Shown here one piece after another: positions 1 to 8,695 of a stretch of DNA of 64,000 nt. The first letter of the stretch is position 1; the number at the start of each line of letters is the position of its first letter. A model generated the notes under the pieces. It was not told the DNA's origin, did not search any database, and saw only the letters and a program-made list of their open reading frames with translations. The position numbers and the translations under genes were made by a program. Source of the DNA: Xanthomonas bonasiae (GTDB lineage: Bacteria; Pseudomonadota; Gammaproteobacteria; Xanthomonadales; Xanthomonadaceae); NCBI RefSeq assembly GCF_017163705.1, contig NZ_JAFIWB010000012.1:59871-123870 (forward strand), in the 5' to 3' direction.

Positions 1-45
1 AAGGCGCCACGCGATCGCCAACGAAGACACGCCTGTGCCGCAACG

Positions 46-72
46 AAGAAGGCCGCCCGGAGGCGGCCTTCC
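46..72 (-). terminator. Putative terminator after cyoD
   Basis: A 9-bp perfect inverted repeat (AAGGCCGCC at 49-57, GGCGGCCTT at 62-70, 4-nt loop) lies about 50 bp downstream of the cyoD stop on the minus strand. The T-run after it is weak (CTTCTTCG-like), so termination is inferred mainly from stem strength and position at the operon end. Confidence 0.5.
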
Positions 73-121
73 TGCGTTCACGCGGATGACGACATGCGCA
101 TGCCGTTGCGCGTGCCCGGCC

Positions 122-460
122 TCAATGCATCATGTTGACGTTGAGGTTGTGCATGACCCACAGCGAGCCGACCACCACGATGCCGATGATCAGCAGCGAG
201 AACAGGCCCACGTGCACGTTGGAGCGCTGCTCGGCGGAGCGGTCCATGTGCAGGAAGTAGATCAGGTGCACCAGCATCTGCACCGCGGCCAGCACCGCGA
301 TGACGATGACGGTCACGCCCTTGGGGAACGCGCCGCTCATGACCATGCCGAACGGGATCACGGTGAGCACCACCGCCATCACGAAGCCGATCAGGTAGGA
401 CTTCAGGCCGCTGCCGTGCGACTGCTCGGCGTGTGCGTCGGAAGGATGGTGGTTGGCCAT
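122..460 (-). CDS. cyoD: Cytochrome bo3 ubiquinol oxidase subunit IV (CyoD)
   Basis: Small subunit of the bo3 quinol oxidase in the inner membrane, thought to help assemble the CuB site. The 112-residue product has a His-rich hydrophilic N-terminus (residues 1-18) and three predicted membrane helices at about 20-42, 48-70 and 82-103, the usual size and topology. The ATG at 460 is chosen because it overlaps the cyoC stop (TAATG), giving translational coupling; longer readings in this frame run into cyoC. It is the last gene of cyoABCD. No cyoE (heme O synthase) follows before the window edge. Confidence 0.95.
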   Translation of the reverse strand: MANHHPSDAHAEQSHGSGLKSYLIGFVMAVVLTVIPFGMVMSGAFPKGVTVIVIAVLAAVQMLVHLIYFLHMDRSAEQRSNVHVGLFSLLIIGIVVVGSLWVMHNLNVNMMH

Positions 461-1083
461 TACAGCGCTCCCAGCAGGTAGACGATGGTGAACACGCCGA
501 TCCAGATCACGTCCAGGAAGTGCCAGAACAGGCTCAGGCACGCCAGGCGGGTGGTGTTGCGCGGGGTCAGGCCGTTCTTGGAGATCTGGATCACCAGCAC
601 CGCCATCCACAGCAGGCCCGAGGCCACGTGCAGGCCGTGGGTGCCGACCAGGGTGAAGAACGCGGACAGGAACGCGCTGCGGCCGGGGCCGGCCCCTTCG
701 TGGATCAGGTGGTGGAACTCGTAGATTTCCATGCCCAAAAAGCCCAGGCCCAGCGCCGCGGTGACCGCCAGCCAGCCGTACAGGCCGCCCAGGCTGCGCT
801 TGTGCGCGGAGATCATCGCCAGGCCGAAGCTCAGGCTGCTGAACAGCAGCAGGAAGGTTTCCACCAGCACGAACTTCAGGTCGAACAGTTCCTTGGCGGT
901 GGGGCCGTCCACCGTCGCGCCGGCCAGCACCGCGTAGGTCGCGAACAGGCCGGCGAAGATGAGGCAGTCGCTCATCAGGTAGACCCAGAACCCGAACACG
1001 GTGTTGCCGCCGCTGTCGTGGTGGGCGTGGTCGTCGTGGCCGTCGGCGTGGACGGCGTGGTTATCGAGCGTCGTGGAGGACAT
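460..1083 (-). CDS. cyoC: Cytochrome bo3 ubiquinol oxidase subunit III (CyoC)
   Basis: Subunit III of the heme-copper quinol oxidase, inner membrane, 207 residues. The N-terminal 27 residues are unusually rich in His and Asp ([15 protein letters not shown]), followed by five predicted transmembrane helices, as expected for the CyoC/COX3 family. It starts 3 bp after the cyoB stop and its stop overlaps the cyoD start, so the genes are cotranscribed. The His-rich head could bind metal, but such tails are common in this family and no function is claimed. Confidence 0.96.
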   Translation of the reverse strand: MSSTTLDNHAVHADGHDDHAHHDSGGNTVFGFWVYLMSDCLIFAGLFATYAVLAGATVDGPTAKELFDLKFVLVETFLLLFSSLSFGLAMISAHKRSLGGLYGWLAVTAALGLGFLGMEIYEFHHLIHEGAGPGRSAFLSAFFTLVGTHGLHVASGLLWMAVLVIQISKNGLTPRNTTRLACLSLFWHFLDVIWIGVFTIVYLLGAL

Positions 1084-1086
1084 GGT

Positions 1087-3087
1087 TCAGACCGCCTTTG
1101 CGGCATGTGCCGCCTGTTGCTGCTCCAGCAGGGCGAAACGCGCGTTCTCGATGCGTTCCACTTCCTCTGCCGGCACCCAGTAGTCGACGTCGTCGTCGAA
1201 CGTGCGCGCGATGAAGCTGCCGATCATGCCGACCAGGCCGATGATCGCCATCCACCAGATGTGCCAGATCAAGCCGAAGCCCAGCACCACGCTGAAGGCA
1301 CCGATCCAGACCCCGGCCGCGGTGTTGCGCGGCATGTGGATCGGTTCGTACTTGGCCGGACGCGTCCAGCCCTTGCCCTTGAGCTTGTCTTCCCAGAACT
1401 GGTCGCGGTCGTCGATGTGCGGCAGCACGGCGAAGTTGTAGAACGGCGGCGGCGAGGACGTGGCCCACTCCAGCGTGCGCCCGTCCCACGGGTCGCCGGT
1501 CAGGTCCAGGTTGTCCTTGCGCTTCCAGACGCTGTAGCCGATCTGCACCAGGTTCAGGAAGATGCCGATGCCGATGATCGCCGCGCCGGCCGCAGCCACC
1601 ATCAGCCACGGCGCCCACTCCGGGTGGTTGTAGCTGTTCATGCGCCGGGTCATGCCCATGAAGCCGAGCACGTACAGCGGCATGAAGGCGATGAAGAAGC
1701 CGATGATCCAGCACCAGAACGAGGCCTTGCCCAGCGTCTCGTTGAGCTTGAAGCCGAACGCCTTCGGGAACCAGTAGGTCAGGCCGGCCAGGTAGCCGAA
1801 CACCACGCCGCCGATGATCACGTTATGGAAGTGCGCGATCAGGAACAGGCTGTTGTGCAGCACGAAGTCCACCGCCGGGATCGCCAGCATCACCCCGGTC
1901 ATGCCGCCGATGGTGAAGGTGATGATGAAGCCGATCGTCCACAGCACCGGCGCGGTCATGCGCACCCGGCCGCGGAACATGGTGAACAGCCAGTTGAAGA
2001 TCTTCACCCCGGTGGGGATGGAGATGATCATCGTGGTGATGCCGAAGAACGCGTTGACGTTGGCGCCCGAGCCCATCGTGAAGAAGTGGTGCAGCCACAC
2101 GATGAACGACAGCACGCCGATCGCCGAGGTCGCATACACCATCGAGGTGTAGCCGAACAGGCGCTTGCGGCTGAAGGTGGCGATCAGCTCGGAGAAGATG
2201 CCGAACGCCGGCAGGATCAGGATATAGACTTCCGGGTGGCCCCAGATCCAGATCAGGTTGACGTACATCATGGCGTTGCCGCCACCGTCGTTGGTGAAGA
2301 AGTGGGTGCCCAGGTAACGGTCGGCACCCAGCAGCGCCAGCGCCACGGTCAGGATCGGGAACGCGGCGATGATCAGGATGTTGGTGATCAGCGCGGTCCA
2401 GGTGAAGATCGGCATGCGCATCAGGGTCATGCCCGGCGTGCGCATGCGCATGATCGTCACGAAGAAGTTGATGCCGGTCAGCAATGTGCCTAGACCCGAT
2501 ATCTGCAAGGCCCAGATGTAGTAATCGACGCCGACCCCCGGACTGTATTCCAGCCCCGACAGCGGCGGATACGCCAGCCAGCCGGTCTGAGCGAATTCGC
2601 CCACGCCCAGCGAGATGTTGACCAGCGCCGCGCCGGCCACGAACAGCCAGAAGCTCAGCGAGTTCAGGAACGGGAACGCCACGTCGCGCGCGCCGATCTG
2701 CAGCGGCACGATCAGGTTCAGCAGGCCGGTCATGAACGGCATGGCCATGAAGAAGATCATGATCACGCCGTGCGCGGTGAAGATCTGGTCGTAGTGGTGC
2801 GGCGGGAAGATGCCCTCGTTGCCGCCGTGCGCGATCGCCTGCTGGGTGCGCATCATCGCCGCGTCGGCGAAGCCGCGCAGCAGCATGACCAGCGCCACCA
2901 GGATGTACATGACGCCGATGCGCTTGTGGTCGACCGAGGTGAACCACTCCTTCCAGAGATAGCCCCACAGCTTGTACTTGGTGACCGCCGCGACCACCAG
3001 CAGGCCGAGCAGGCCGGCGCCGCCGAGCGCCGCCATGATGATCGGCTCGTGGTACGGAACCGCCTCGAGCGTGAGTTTGCCTAGCAT
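1087..3087 (-). CDS. cyoB: Cytochrome bo3 ubiquinol oxidase subunit I (CyoB)
   Basis: Catalytic subunit that oxidises ubiquinol, reduces O2 to water and pumps protons. The 666-residue product has the heme/copper ligands at the same numbering as the E. coli protein: His106 (TAHGV), His284 of HPEVY (CuB and cross-linked Tyr), His333-His334 (LHHFFTMG) and the later HFHNV pair. The start is ATG 3087, giving [15 protein letters not shown], which aligns with E. coli MFGKLSLDAVPFHEP; an in-frame ATG 21 bp upstream is less likely. A GGAGA Shine-Dalgarno precedes it and the ATG overlaps the cyoA stop (TGATG). Confidence 0.97.
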   Translation of the reverse strand: MLGKLTLEAVPYHEPIIMAALGGAGLLGLLVVAAVTKYKLWGYLWKEWFTSVDHKRIGVMYILVALVMLLRGFADAAMMRTQQAIAHGGNEGIFPPHHYDQIFTAHGVIMIFFMAMPFMTGLLNLIVPLQIGARDVAFPFLNSLSFWLFVAGAALVNISLGVGEFAQTGWLAYPPLSGLEYSPGVGVDYYIWALQISGLGTLLTGINFFVTIMRMRTPGMTLMRMPIFTWTALITNILIIAAFPILTVALALLGADRYLGTHFFTNDGGGNAMMYVNLIWIWGHPEVYILILPAFGIFSELIATFSRKRLFGYTSMVYATSAIGVLSFIVWLHHFFTMGSGANVNAFFGITTMIISIPTGVKIFNWLFTMFRGRVRMTAPVLWTIGFIITFTIGGMTGVMLAIPAVDFVLHNSLFLIAHFHNVIIGGVVFGYLAGLTYWFPKAFGFKLNETLGKASFWCWIIGFFIAFMPLYVLGFMGMTRRMNSYNHPEWAPWLMVAAAGAAIIGIGIFLNLVQIGYSVWKRKDNLDLTGDPWDGRTLEWATSSPPPFYNFAVLPHIDDRDQFWEDKLKGKGWTRPAKYEPIHMPRNTAAGVWIGAFSVVLGFGLIWHIWWMAIIGLVGMIGSFIARTFDDDVDYWVPAEEVERIENARFALLEQQQAAHAAKAV

Positions 3088-4028
3088 CACTTGTCTCCAG
3101 AAGTGCACATGGCGACCGGCTCAGCAGCCGATGCCGGATGGGCGTCGTGGCCTTCCATCTTGTGGCCCTTGCCCATCATGTATTTGTCGAGCAACGACTT
3201 GAACATGCCGTCCTGCACCGACGAGTAGTAGGTCACCGGGTACTGCGCCTTGTCGTTGCGGTTGGCCGCCAGGATCTGGAACTCGGCCTGGTCCAGCGCC
3301 TTCGGCGCGGCCTTGACCTTGGCCACCCAGGCGTCGAAGCCGGCCTGATCGGTGGCGTGCGCGGTGAAGCCCATCTTCGAGAAGCCGTGGCCGCTGTAGT
3401 TCGCCGACAGGCCGAAGTAGTCGCCCGGCTCGTTGGCGATCAGGTGCAGCTTGGTCTCCATGCCGGCCATCGCGTAGATCTGCGTGCCCAGGTGCGGGAT
3501 GAAGAACGAGTTCATCACCGTGTCGGAGGTGATCTTGAAGTTCAGCGGCGTATCCACCGGGAACGCGATCTCGTTGACCGTGGCGATGCCCTGCTCCGGA
3601 TAGATGAACATCCACTTCCAGTCCAGCGCCACCGCCTCGATGACGATCGGCTTGACCTTGGAGTCCAGCGGCTTGTACGGATCCAGCTCATGCGAGGAGC
3701 GCCAGGTCAGCACTGCCAGCACCAGGATGATCATGCACGGGATCGACCACACCACCACCTCGATCGCGGTGGAGTGCGACCAGTTCGGCTCGTAGCGGGC
3801 CTTGGTGTTGGACGCGCGGTAGCGCCAGGCGAAGGCCAGGGTCATCACGATGACCGGGACCACCACCAGCAGCATCAGCACCACCGAGGTGATCAGCAAC
3901 GTCTTTTCGTCGTGGCCGATCTGCCCCTTGGGGTTGAGAATGGCCGCGTCGCACCCGGCCAGCAGCAGCGCGAGCAGGAGCAACAGACCGGAGCGCAGCG
4001 AGCGCCGGAGTTGTTTCAACGGAATCAT
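3087..4028 (-). CDS. cyoA: Cytochrome bo3 ubiquinol oxidase subunit II (CyoA)
   Basis: Subunit II of the bo3 quinol oxidase, 313 residues. A lipoprotein signal (LLLAGC, Cys26) is followed by two membrane helices (about 45-70 and 90-110) and a periplasmic cupredoxin-like domain. The quinol-oxidase type lacks the CuA ligands, as usual. The motif DPYKPL and the segment from [12 protein letters not shown] are typical CyoA. ATG at 4028 is chosen; a TTG four codons upstream (4040) is possible. It is first in the operon; the region upstream contains no further gene before the divergent-cluster regulator. Confidence 0.95.
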   Translation of the reverse strand: MIPLKQLRRSLRSGLLLLLALLLAGCDAAILNPKGQIGHDEKTLLITSVVLMLLVVVPVIVMTLAFAWRYRASNTKARYEPNWSHSTAIEVVVWSIPCMIILVLAVLTWRSSHELDPYKPLDSKVKPIVIEAVALDWKWMFIYPEQGIATVNEIAFPVDTPLNFKITSDTVMNSFFIPHLGTQIYAMAGMETKLHLIANEPGDYFGLSANYSGHGFSKMGFTAHATDQAGFDAWVAKVKAAPKALDQAEFQILAANRNDKAQYPVTYYSSVQDGMFKSLLDKYMMGKGHKMEGHDAHPASAAEPVAMCTSGDK

Positions 4029-4422
4029 CGAACGATCCAATTGCGTAGGGGATGCGGACCGCGCAACGGCAAACGGGAGCGGCCCGGGGGGCGTTTCCGC
4101 GTTTCCTGCGGCATCCTGGCCGGCATGCGCGATCGACCACGCATTTTATGCTGCCGTGCGGCATCTCCGAAAGCCATTGACAAGGCCGAGCGTGCGCACA
4201 GGCGTGTTTTTGCGTGCGACACATTGCCGCACCTGCGTGCGACGGATCGCCGCATGCGGCCCGCGACGCGCAGCCGGCGACGTCGATCTCGTTACAATTT
4301 GAGATGAAATCGGGCGCGACCGGCACCCGCGTCGGCACGGCATTCGTTCTTTCAACGAGGGGCGACCGTAGCGACCGGCCATGGCGTGAGCGCCGCAGGC
4401 CCCGGCCGCCCCTGCTCCAGCG
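4029..4422. other. Intergenic region upstream of cyoA, no gene seen
   Basis: About 390 bp between cyoA and the PAS-HTH regulator gene, both on the minus strand. No convincing coding frame is visible; the short open frames here are in the composition of non-coding GC-rich DNA. It must contain the cyo promoter and regulator terminator, but I could not identify a convincing -35/-10 pair. An AT-richer patch lies at about 4289-4310. Confidence 0.5.
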
Positions 4423-5226
4423 CTACGGCCGCGCCGCCGCCTTCTTCTGCTTGATCTGCTCGATGTAGTTGTAGATGGTGAAGCGGCTGACCCCCAGCGC
4501 CGTGGCCACCTGTTCCACGCTGTTGCGGATCAGGAACAGGCCGCGATGCATCATCGCCTCCACCGCGTACATCTTCTCTTCCTTGTTCATCAGCGCCGGC
4601 GGCTTCATGAAGCGCTTGACCGCGTCGTCGATGATCTCCTGCATCATCGCCTCCAGCCCGACCTCGCCGGCGGGCGCCTCGCTGCGCGGCGGCTTCGCCT
4701 TCCGGTGCAGCATCTGCTCCAGCCAGCCATGGGCCATCTCGAACACGGTCATGTCGGCGTTGAGGCACAGCGCGGCCACCGGCTGGCCGGCGCCGTCGCG
4801 GAACAGCAGCGTGGCCGAGCGCAGGTGGCGGCCGGCGGCATTGGTGGTCTGGTACTCGTCGACGATCGCCCAGCTGATCGTGCCGGTGCCGGCCACGTCG
4901 CGGTAGAGCTCGCTGAAGCCGGCGTCCTCGCGCGGGCCGCTGAGGATCGGGTCGCCGAGGTTGCGCCCGGACACATGGCCATTGGCGATCGCCAGCACCG
5001 AGGCCCCGGGCGCGGACAGGTCGTGCAGCACCACTTCGATGTTCTCGCCGATCACCCCGCCGAGCAGCGCCACCACCGGCTTGAGCAGTTCGAACAGGTC
5101 GCGCACCTGCACGCCCGCGCCCAGCCCTTGCGCAGGCGCGGGAGCGTGCGCCGCCTTGCCGCGCTTGCGCTTGGCGGCGGGTGCCGTGCCCTTGTGCGGC
5201 GCCCCGCCCTGTTTCGCTATTGCCAT
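4423..5226 (-). CDS. YheO/DauR-family PAS-HTH transcriptional regulator
   Basis: 267 residues. After a basic low-complexity N-terminus (1-35), a YheO-like PAS_6 domain spans about 45-160 (LKPVVALLGGVIGENIEVVLHD type start), and a C-terminal helix-turn-helix at about 215-262 contains VATALGVSRFTIYNYIEQ. Family members such as DauR and YheO regulate amino-acid and peptide catabolism genes. The gene is transcribed away from the peptidase cluster starting at 5495, and a near-perfect dyad at 5350-5378 lies between them, so it is the likely regulator of that cluster. ATG 5226 is chosen because upstream residues in frame look non-coding. The ligand is unknown. Confidence 0.85.
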   Translation of the reverse strand: MAIAKQGGAPHKGTAPAAKRKRGKAAHAPAPAQGLGAGVQVRDLFELLKPVVALLGGVIGENIEVVLHDLSAPGASVLAIANGHVSGRNLGDPILSGPREDAGFSELYRDVAGTGTISWAIVDEYQTTNAAGRHLRSATLLFRDGAGQPVAALCLNADMTVFEMAHGWLEQMLHRKAKPPRSEAPAGEVGLEAMMQEIIDDAVKRFMKPPALMNKEEKMYAVEAMMHRGLFLIRNSVEQVATALGVSRFTIYNYIEQIKQKKAAARP

Positions 5227-5349
5227 CGAATCGTCCCGTCCTGAGCAGTGCTCGGCGAATGCGCACCGGCCATCTTGCCGGCTACGCCCGCGGGCGTCGA
5301 GACGGCAACGCAACGGCGCAGGTCCGCACAGGAACTATGTGACGCGCTC

Positions 5350-5378
5350 TTGACATACAAATTATTTTTGTATATCAA
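5350..5378. promoter_or_regulatory. Divergent promoter with 12-bp dyad (putative regulator operator)
   Basis: TTGACATACAAA (5350-5361) and TTTGTATATCAA (5367-5378) form an inverted repeat matching at 11 of 12 positions with a 5-bp spacer. On the plus strand it contains TTGACA (5350-5355) and, after 15-17 bp, TATATC/TATCAA as -35 and -10; on the minus strand TTGATA and TATGTC are similarly spaced. It is an AT-rich patch in GC-rich DNA between the regulator gene and the peptidase cluster, so it probably is the operator controlling both directions. Confidence 0.65.
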
Positions 5379-5494
5379 CAAACTGTTGAAGCAACATTCA
5401 GCCCGCGGCGCCACCGGTTCCGCGGGCCGGTCAACCACCGTCGCGCCCTCGCATCGGGTGCGGCGCCACGCTCCAGGGGACAACCAAGCAGACC

Positions 5495-7096
5495 ATGTCG
5501 ACGTCCATGCCGTCCGTCAGATCGTGCTGTCGCGCCAACGCCTGGCTGCGTCCGTTCGCAGTTGCGTCGGCGCTGTGGCTGGCCGGCGTCGCCAACGCGG
5601 CGGCGGCGGTCCCGGCGCATGCCGACGTGCAGGTACGCTCGGCCGGCAGCGTCGCCGTCGAGGGCCATGGCACGTTGCGCTACGCGGCCGAGGCCGGGCT
5701 GCTGCCGATCCACGACGATCCGACCGGGCGGCTGATGGCGTCGGTGTTCTTCGTCGGCTACAGCGCCCCGGCCAGTGCCGGCGCGGTGCGGCCGCTCACC
5801 TTCCTGTGGAACGGCGGCCCCGGCTCCAATGCGGCACAGCTGCACATGGGCGTCGGCCCGCGCCGCCTGGACACCGCCGATCGCCTGCCGGACTGGACGC
5901 CGGCGCAGAGCGAGCGGCCGCTGGTCGAAAACGCCGACAGCTGGCTGGGCGCGAGCGATCTGGTGTTCGTCGATCCGCTGGGCACCGGCTACAGCCGCGC
6001 GGTCGAAGCCAAGGACCTGCCGACGCTCTACACCTCGCATGGCGATGCCGAAACGATCGCCGAAGCGATCCGGGTCTATCTCACCCGCCACGACGCCTGG
6101 GACCGCCCGCTGTACCTGGCCGGCGAGAGCTATGGCGTGACCCGCGCGATGCTGGTCGCCGCGGCGCTGCAGCGGCGCGGCATGCCGGTGCGCGGCGTGG
6201 TGCTGGTGTCCTACAACTTCGACCTGGGCACGCCGCCGGCGGCCTACCCGGAAGACGCGTTGAACGTGCCGCAGTTCACCGCCGCGGCGCACTACCATCA
6301 TCGCCTCGACGCCACGCTGCAGGCGCTCGACGAAACGACCGCGGTGGCGCAGGCGCAGGCGTGGACGCAGCAGGACTACCTGCCGTTCCTGGCCGCCCCG
6401 GCGGCGCAGACGCCGGAGGCGCGGCGCCGGATCCTGGCCGCACTGGCGCGCTTCAGCGGCCTGCGCGCGCAGGACATCGATGCCAAGCAACTGACCATCT
6501 CCATCGCCGATTTCGCCGACCGCTTGCTCGCCGACCAGGGCCGTGAGCTGGGCCGCTACGACCTGCGCATGACCGCGCCGCGCCGTGCCAAGGACGCGCC
6601 GTGGATGCCGGGGATCGACCCGAGTCTGCTGCCGATGGCCGGCCTGATGAACGGCACCTCGCGCGTGTTCAACCGCTACCTGCGCCAGCAGCTCGGCTTC
6701 GAGAGCGACCTGCTGTATCGCGGCCCGTTCGGCAACGCCTTCCATCCGCTGCCGCGCTACGTCGACCAGAAGTCCGGCATGCCCGACGACTGGATGGCGC
6801 AACTGTGGGATTTCTCGCAGAAGCTTCCCGAAGGCGCCGACGCGCCGCTGCGCAAGGCGATGGACCAGGACCCGCAGCTGCGCGTGCTGAGCCTGCGCGG
6901 CCGCTACGACGGCTGGCCCTGCGAAAGCTCGGTGGAGACCACCCGCGCCGCCGGCCCGCGCTACGCCGCGCGGGTGACCAACCTGTGCCTGCAGGGCGGA
7001 CACATGTGGTACTCCGAACGCGCCAGCCGTGCCCAGGGCCGCCGCGCGTTCGAAGCCTTCCTCGCCGCCTCTCCCTCTCTTCCCAGCACGGACTAG
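5495..7096 (+). CDS. Exported S10-family serine carboxypeptidase-like protein (1)
   Basis: 533 residues with a signal peptide (about 1-37, ending ANAAAA), so periplasmic or secreted. Serine carboxypeptidase hallmarks are present: WNGGPGS (105-111, oxyanion region), DPLGTGYS (160-167), the nucleophile motif GESYG (210-214, Ser212), the acid in RYDGWP and the His in GGHMW near the C-terminus. The full triad suggests an active peptidase that removes C-terminal residues from peptides. It is first in the cluster, 117 bp after the dyad promoter, and 3 bp before the next S10 gene. The substrate is unknown; an esterase or acyltransferase role is also possible in this fold. Confidence 0.85.
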   Translation: MSTSMPSVRSCCRANAWLRPFAVASALWLAGVANAAAAVPAHADVQVRSAGSVAVEGHGTLRYAAEAGLLPIHDDPTGRLMASVFFVGYSAPASAGAVRPLTFLWNGGPGSNAAQLHMGVGPRRLDTADRLPDWTPAQSERPLVENADSWLGASDLVFVDPLGTGYSRAVEAKDLPTLYTSHGDAETIAEAIRVYLTRHDAWDRPLYLAGESYGVTRAMLVAAALQRRGMPVRGVVLVSYNFDLGTPPAAYPEDALNVPQFTAAAHYHHRLDATLQALDETTAVAQAQAWTQQDYLPFLAAPAAQTPEARRRILAALARFSGLRAQDIDAKQLTISIADFADRLLADQGRELGRYDLRMTAPRRAKDAPWMPGIDPSLLPMAGLMNGTSRVFNRYLRQQLGFESDLLYRGPFGNAFHPLPRYVDQKSGMPDDWMAQLWDFSQKLPEGADAPLRKAMDQDPQLRVLSLRGRYDGWPCESSVETTRAAGPRYAARVTNLCLQGGHMWYSERASRAQGRRAFEAFLAASPSLPSTD

Positions 7097-7099
7097 CCC

Positions 7100-8614
7100 A
7101 TGCGCTCCGCGACCGCACGCCCCGGCCCTGTGCCGCCGAAGACCCGAGTGCTGCAGCCGCTGCTGGCGCTGGCCCTGGCGATGGCCTTGCCTGCCGGCAC
7201 CGCGCACGCCGCGGAGCCGGGCTTCGTCGATCCAACCACGCTGGGCCCGGTGTCGTTGCCCTCGCCGGTCACCACCCTGCACCGCGGCGTGTTCAACGGC
7301 CAGCGCATCGCCTACGCCGCGACGGTGGAAACCTATGCCACTACCGACGCCGACGGGCGCCCGGCGGCACGCCTGGTCTCCACCGCCTACGTCGCCACGT
7401 CCGCCGCCAGCGCGCGGCCGCTGCTCTTCGCCTTCAACGGCGGCCCGATCGCCGCCAGCACGCCGCTGCATTTCGGCCTGCTCGGCCCGCAGCGGCTGGC
7501 CGTGCCCGACGACCTGCATGCCGACGCCGCCGGCTTCAAGCTGGTGGACAACCGCTATTCGCCGCTGGACGCGGCCGACATCGTCATCTTCGATCCGGCC
7601 AGCACCGGCTACAGCCGCGTCGCCGAGGGCGTGGCGCCAGCCAGCCAGTTCTCCACCCGCGCCGATGCGCGCCAGCTCGCGCAACTGGTCGCGGCATGGC
7701 TGGACCGGCACGGCCGGCGCGGCTCGCCGGTGTACCTGCTGGGCGAAAGCTACGGCACCTTGCGCGCGCCGGAAGCGGCCACGCAACTGCAGGCCGCCGG
7801 CATCGCGGTGGACGGCATCGTCCTGCTCGGCCAGGCCGCCAACATCCTCGAATACGCACAGCGCCGCGACAACATCGTCAGCTACGCGGTGTCGCTGCCG
7901 ACCCTGGCCGCGCTCGGCTGGTACCACGGCAAGGTCGAGCGCAAGGGCCGCAGCCTGGCGCAGTTCGTCGACGACGCCTCCGCCTACGGCCGCGAGCGCT
8001 ACCTGAGCACCCTGTTCCTCGGCAACCGCGCCAGCGCGCAGCAGCGCGAGGAAGTGGCGCAGGCGCTGCAGGGCTTCACCGGCCTGTCGGCGGAGGCCTG
8101 GCTCAAGGCCGATCTGAAACTGTCCAAGGTCGCCTACGCGCGCCAGCTGTTCCCGGGCCGGATCCTGGCGTCCAGCGATGGCCGCTACCTGCTCGATGCG
8201 CAGGGCAATTCCGGCAGCGTGCCCGACTACAACGCCGCCGCCGAGCGCTACTACCGGCAGGTGCTGAAGGTCCCCGCGCAGGCGGGCCACTACTCCACCG
8301 CGATGCCGACCTCCAGCGACTTCAACGCCTGGGACTGGGACGCGAACAAATCGCCGTTCGGCGACTACCCGTGGGTCGGGCAACTGCGCGAGCTGCTGGC
8401 GGCCAATCCGACGTGCCGGCTGCTGGTCGGCAACGGCTACTACGACAGCCAGACCACGATCGGCGCGATGGATTATCTCGCCGCGCAGTCGGGGTTTCCG
8501 ATGCAGCAGGTCCGCACCCGCTACTACGAGGGCGGACACATGATGTACACGGTCGAGCGCACCGCCGCCGGCCTCGCCGACGACATCCGCCAGATGGTCC
8601 GCCGCACCTGGTGA
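7100..8614 (+). CDS. Exported S10-family serine carboxypeptidase-like protein (2)
   Basis: 504 residues, signal peptide ending about AHA (residue 37). It keeps the nucleophile GESYG (215-219, Ser217), DPASTGYS at 165-172, the acid in GNGYYDSQ and the His in GGHMMY. The oxyanion segment is altered: NGGPI (113-117) replaces NGGPG. It therefore is a paralogue of the genes at 5495 and 11001 and probably has a different specificity. It starts 3 bp after the preceding stop, in the same operon. Function as a carboxypeptidase is inferred from the fold and the triad. Confidence 0.82.
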   Translation: MRSATARPGPVPPKTRVLQPLLALALAMALPAGTAHAAEPGFVDPTTLGPVSLPSPVTTLHRGVFNGQRIAYAATVETYATTDADGRPAARLVSTAYVATSAASARPLLFAFNGGPIAASTPLHFGLLGPQRLAVPDDLHADAAGFKLVDNRYSPLDAADIVIFDPASTGYSRVAEGVAPASQFSTRADARQLAQLVAAWLDRHGRRGSPVYLLGESYGTLRAPEAATQLQAAGIAVDGIVLLGQAANILEYAQRRDNIVSYAVSLPTLAALGWYHGKVERKGRSLAQFVDDASAYGRERYLSTLFLGNRASAQQREEVAQALQGFTGLSAEAWLKADLKLSKVAYARQLFPGRILASSDGRYLLDAQGNSGSVPDYNAAAERYYRQVLKVPAQAGHYSTAMPTSSDFNAWDWDANKSPFGDYPWVGQLRELLAANPTCRLLVGNGYYDSQTTIGAMDYLAAQSGFPMQQVRTRYYEGGHMMYTVERTAAGLADDIRQMVRRTW

Positions 8615-8695
8615 CATGACATTCCGCAGTCCCCGCAGCACCCGTGGTTCGCGCTCCACCCATCCCGCCCACCGCCCGCCAGACGAGTCCCGCCC

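Noticed and set aside
433..2493. Long open frame on the plus strand opposite cyoC and cyoB
   Set aside because: Antisense shadow of high-GC genes, rich in Arg, Ala and His, without any domain or start signal.
5375..8659. Very long minus-strand open frame opposite the S10-type genes
   Set aside because: Composition of antisense frames; the plus strand has full motifs and signal peptides.
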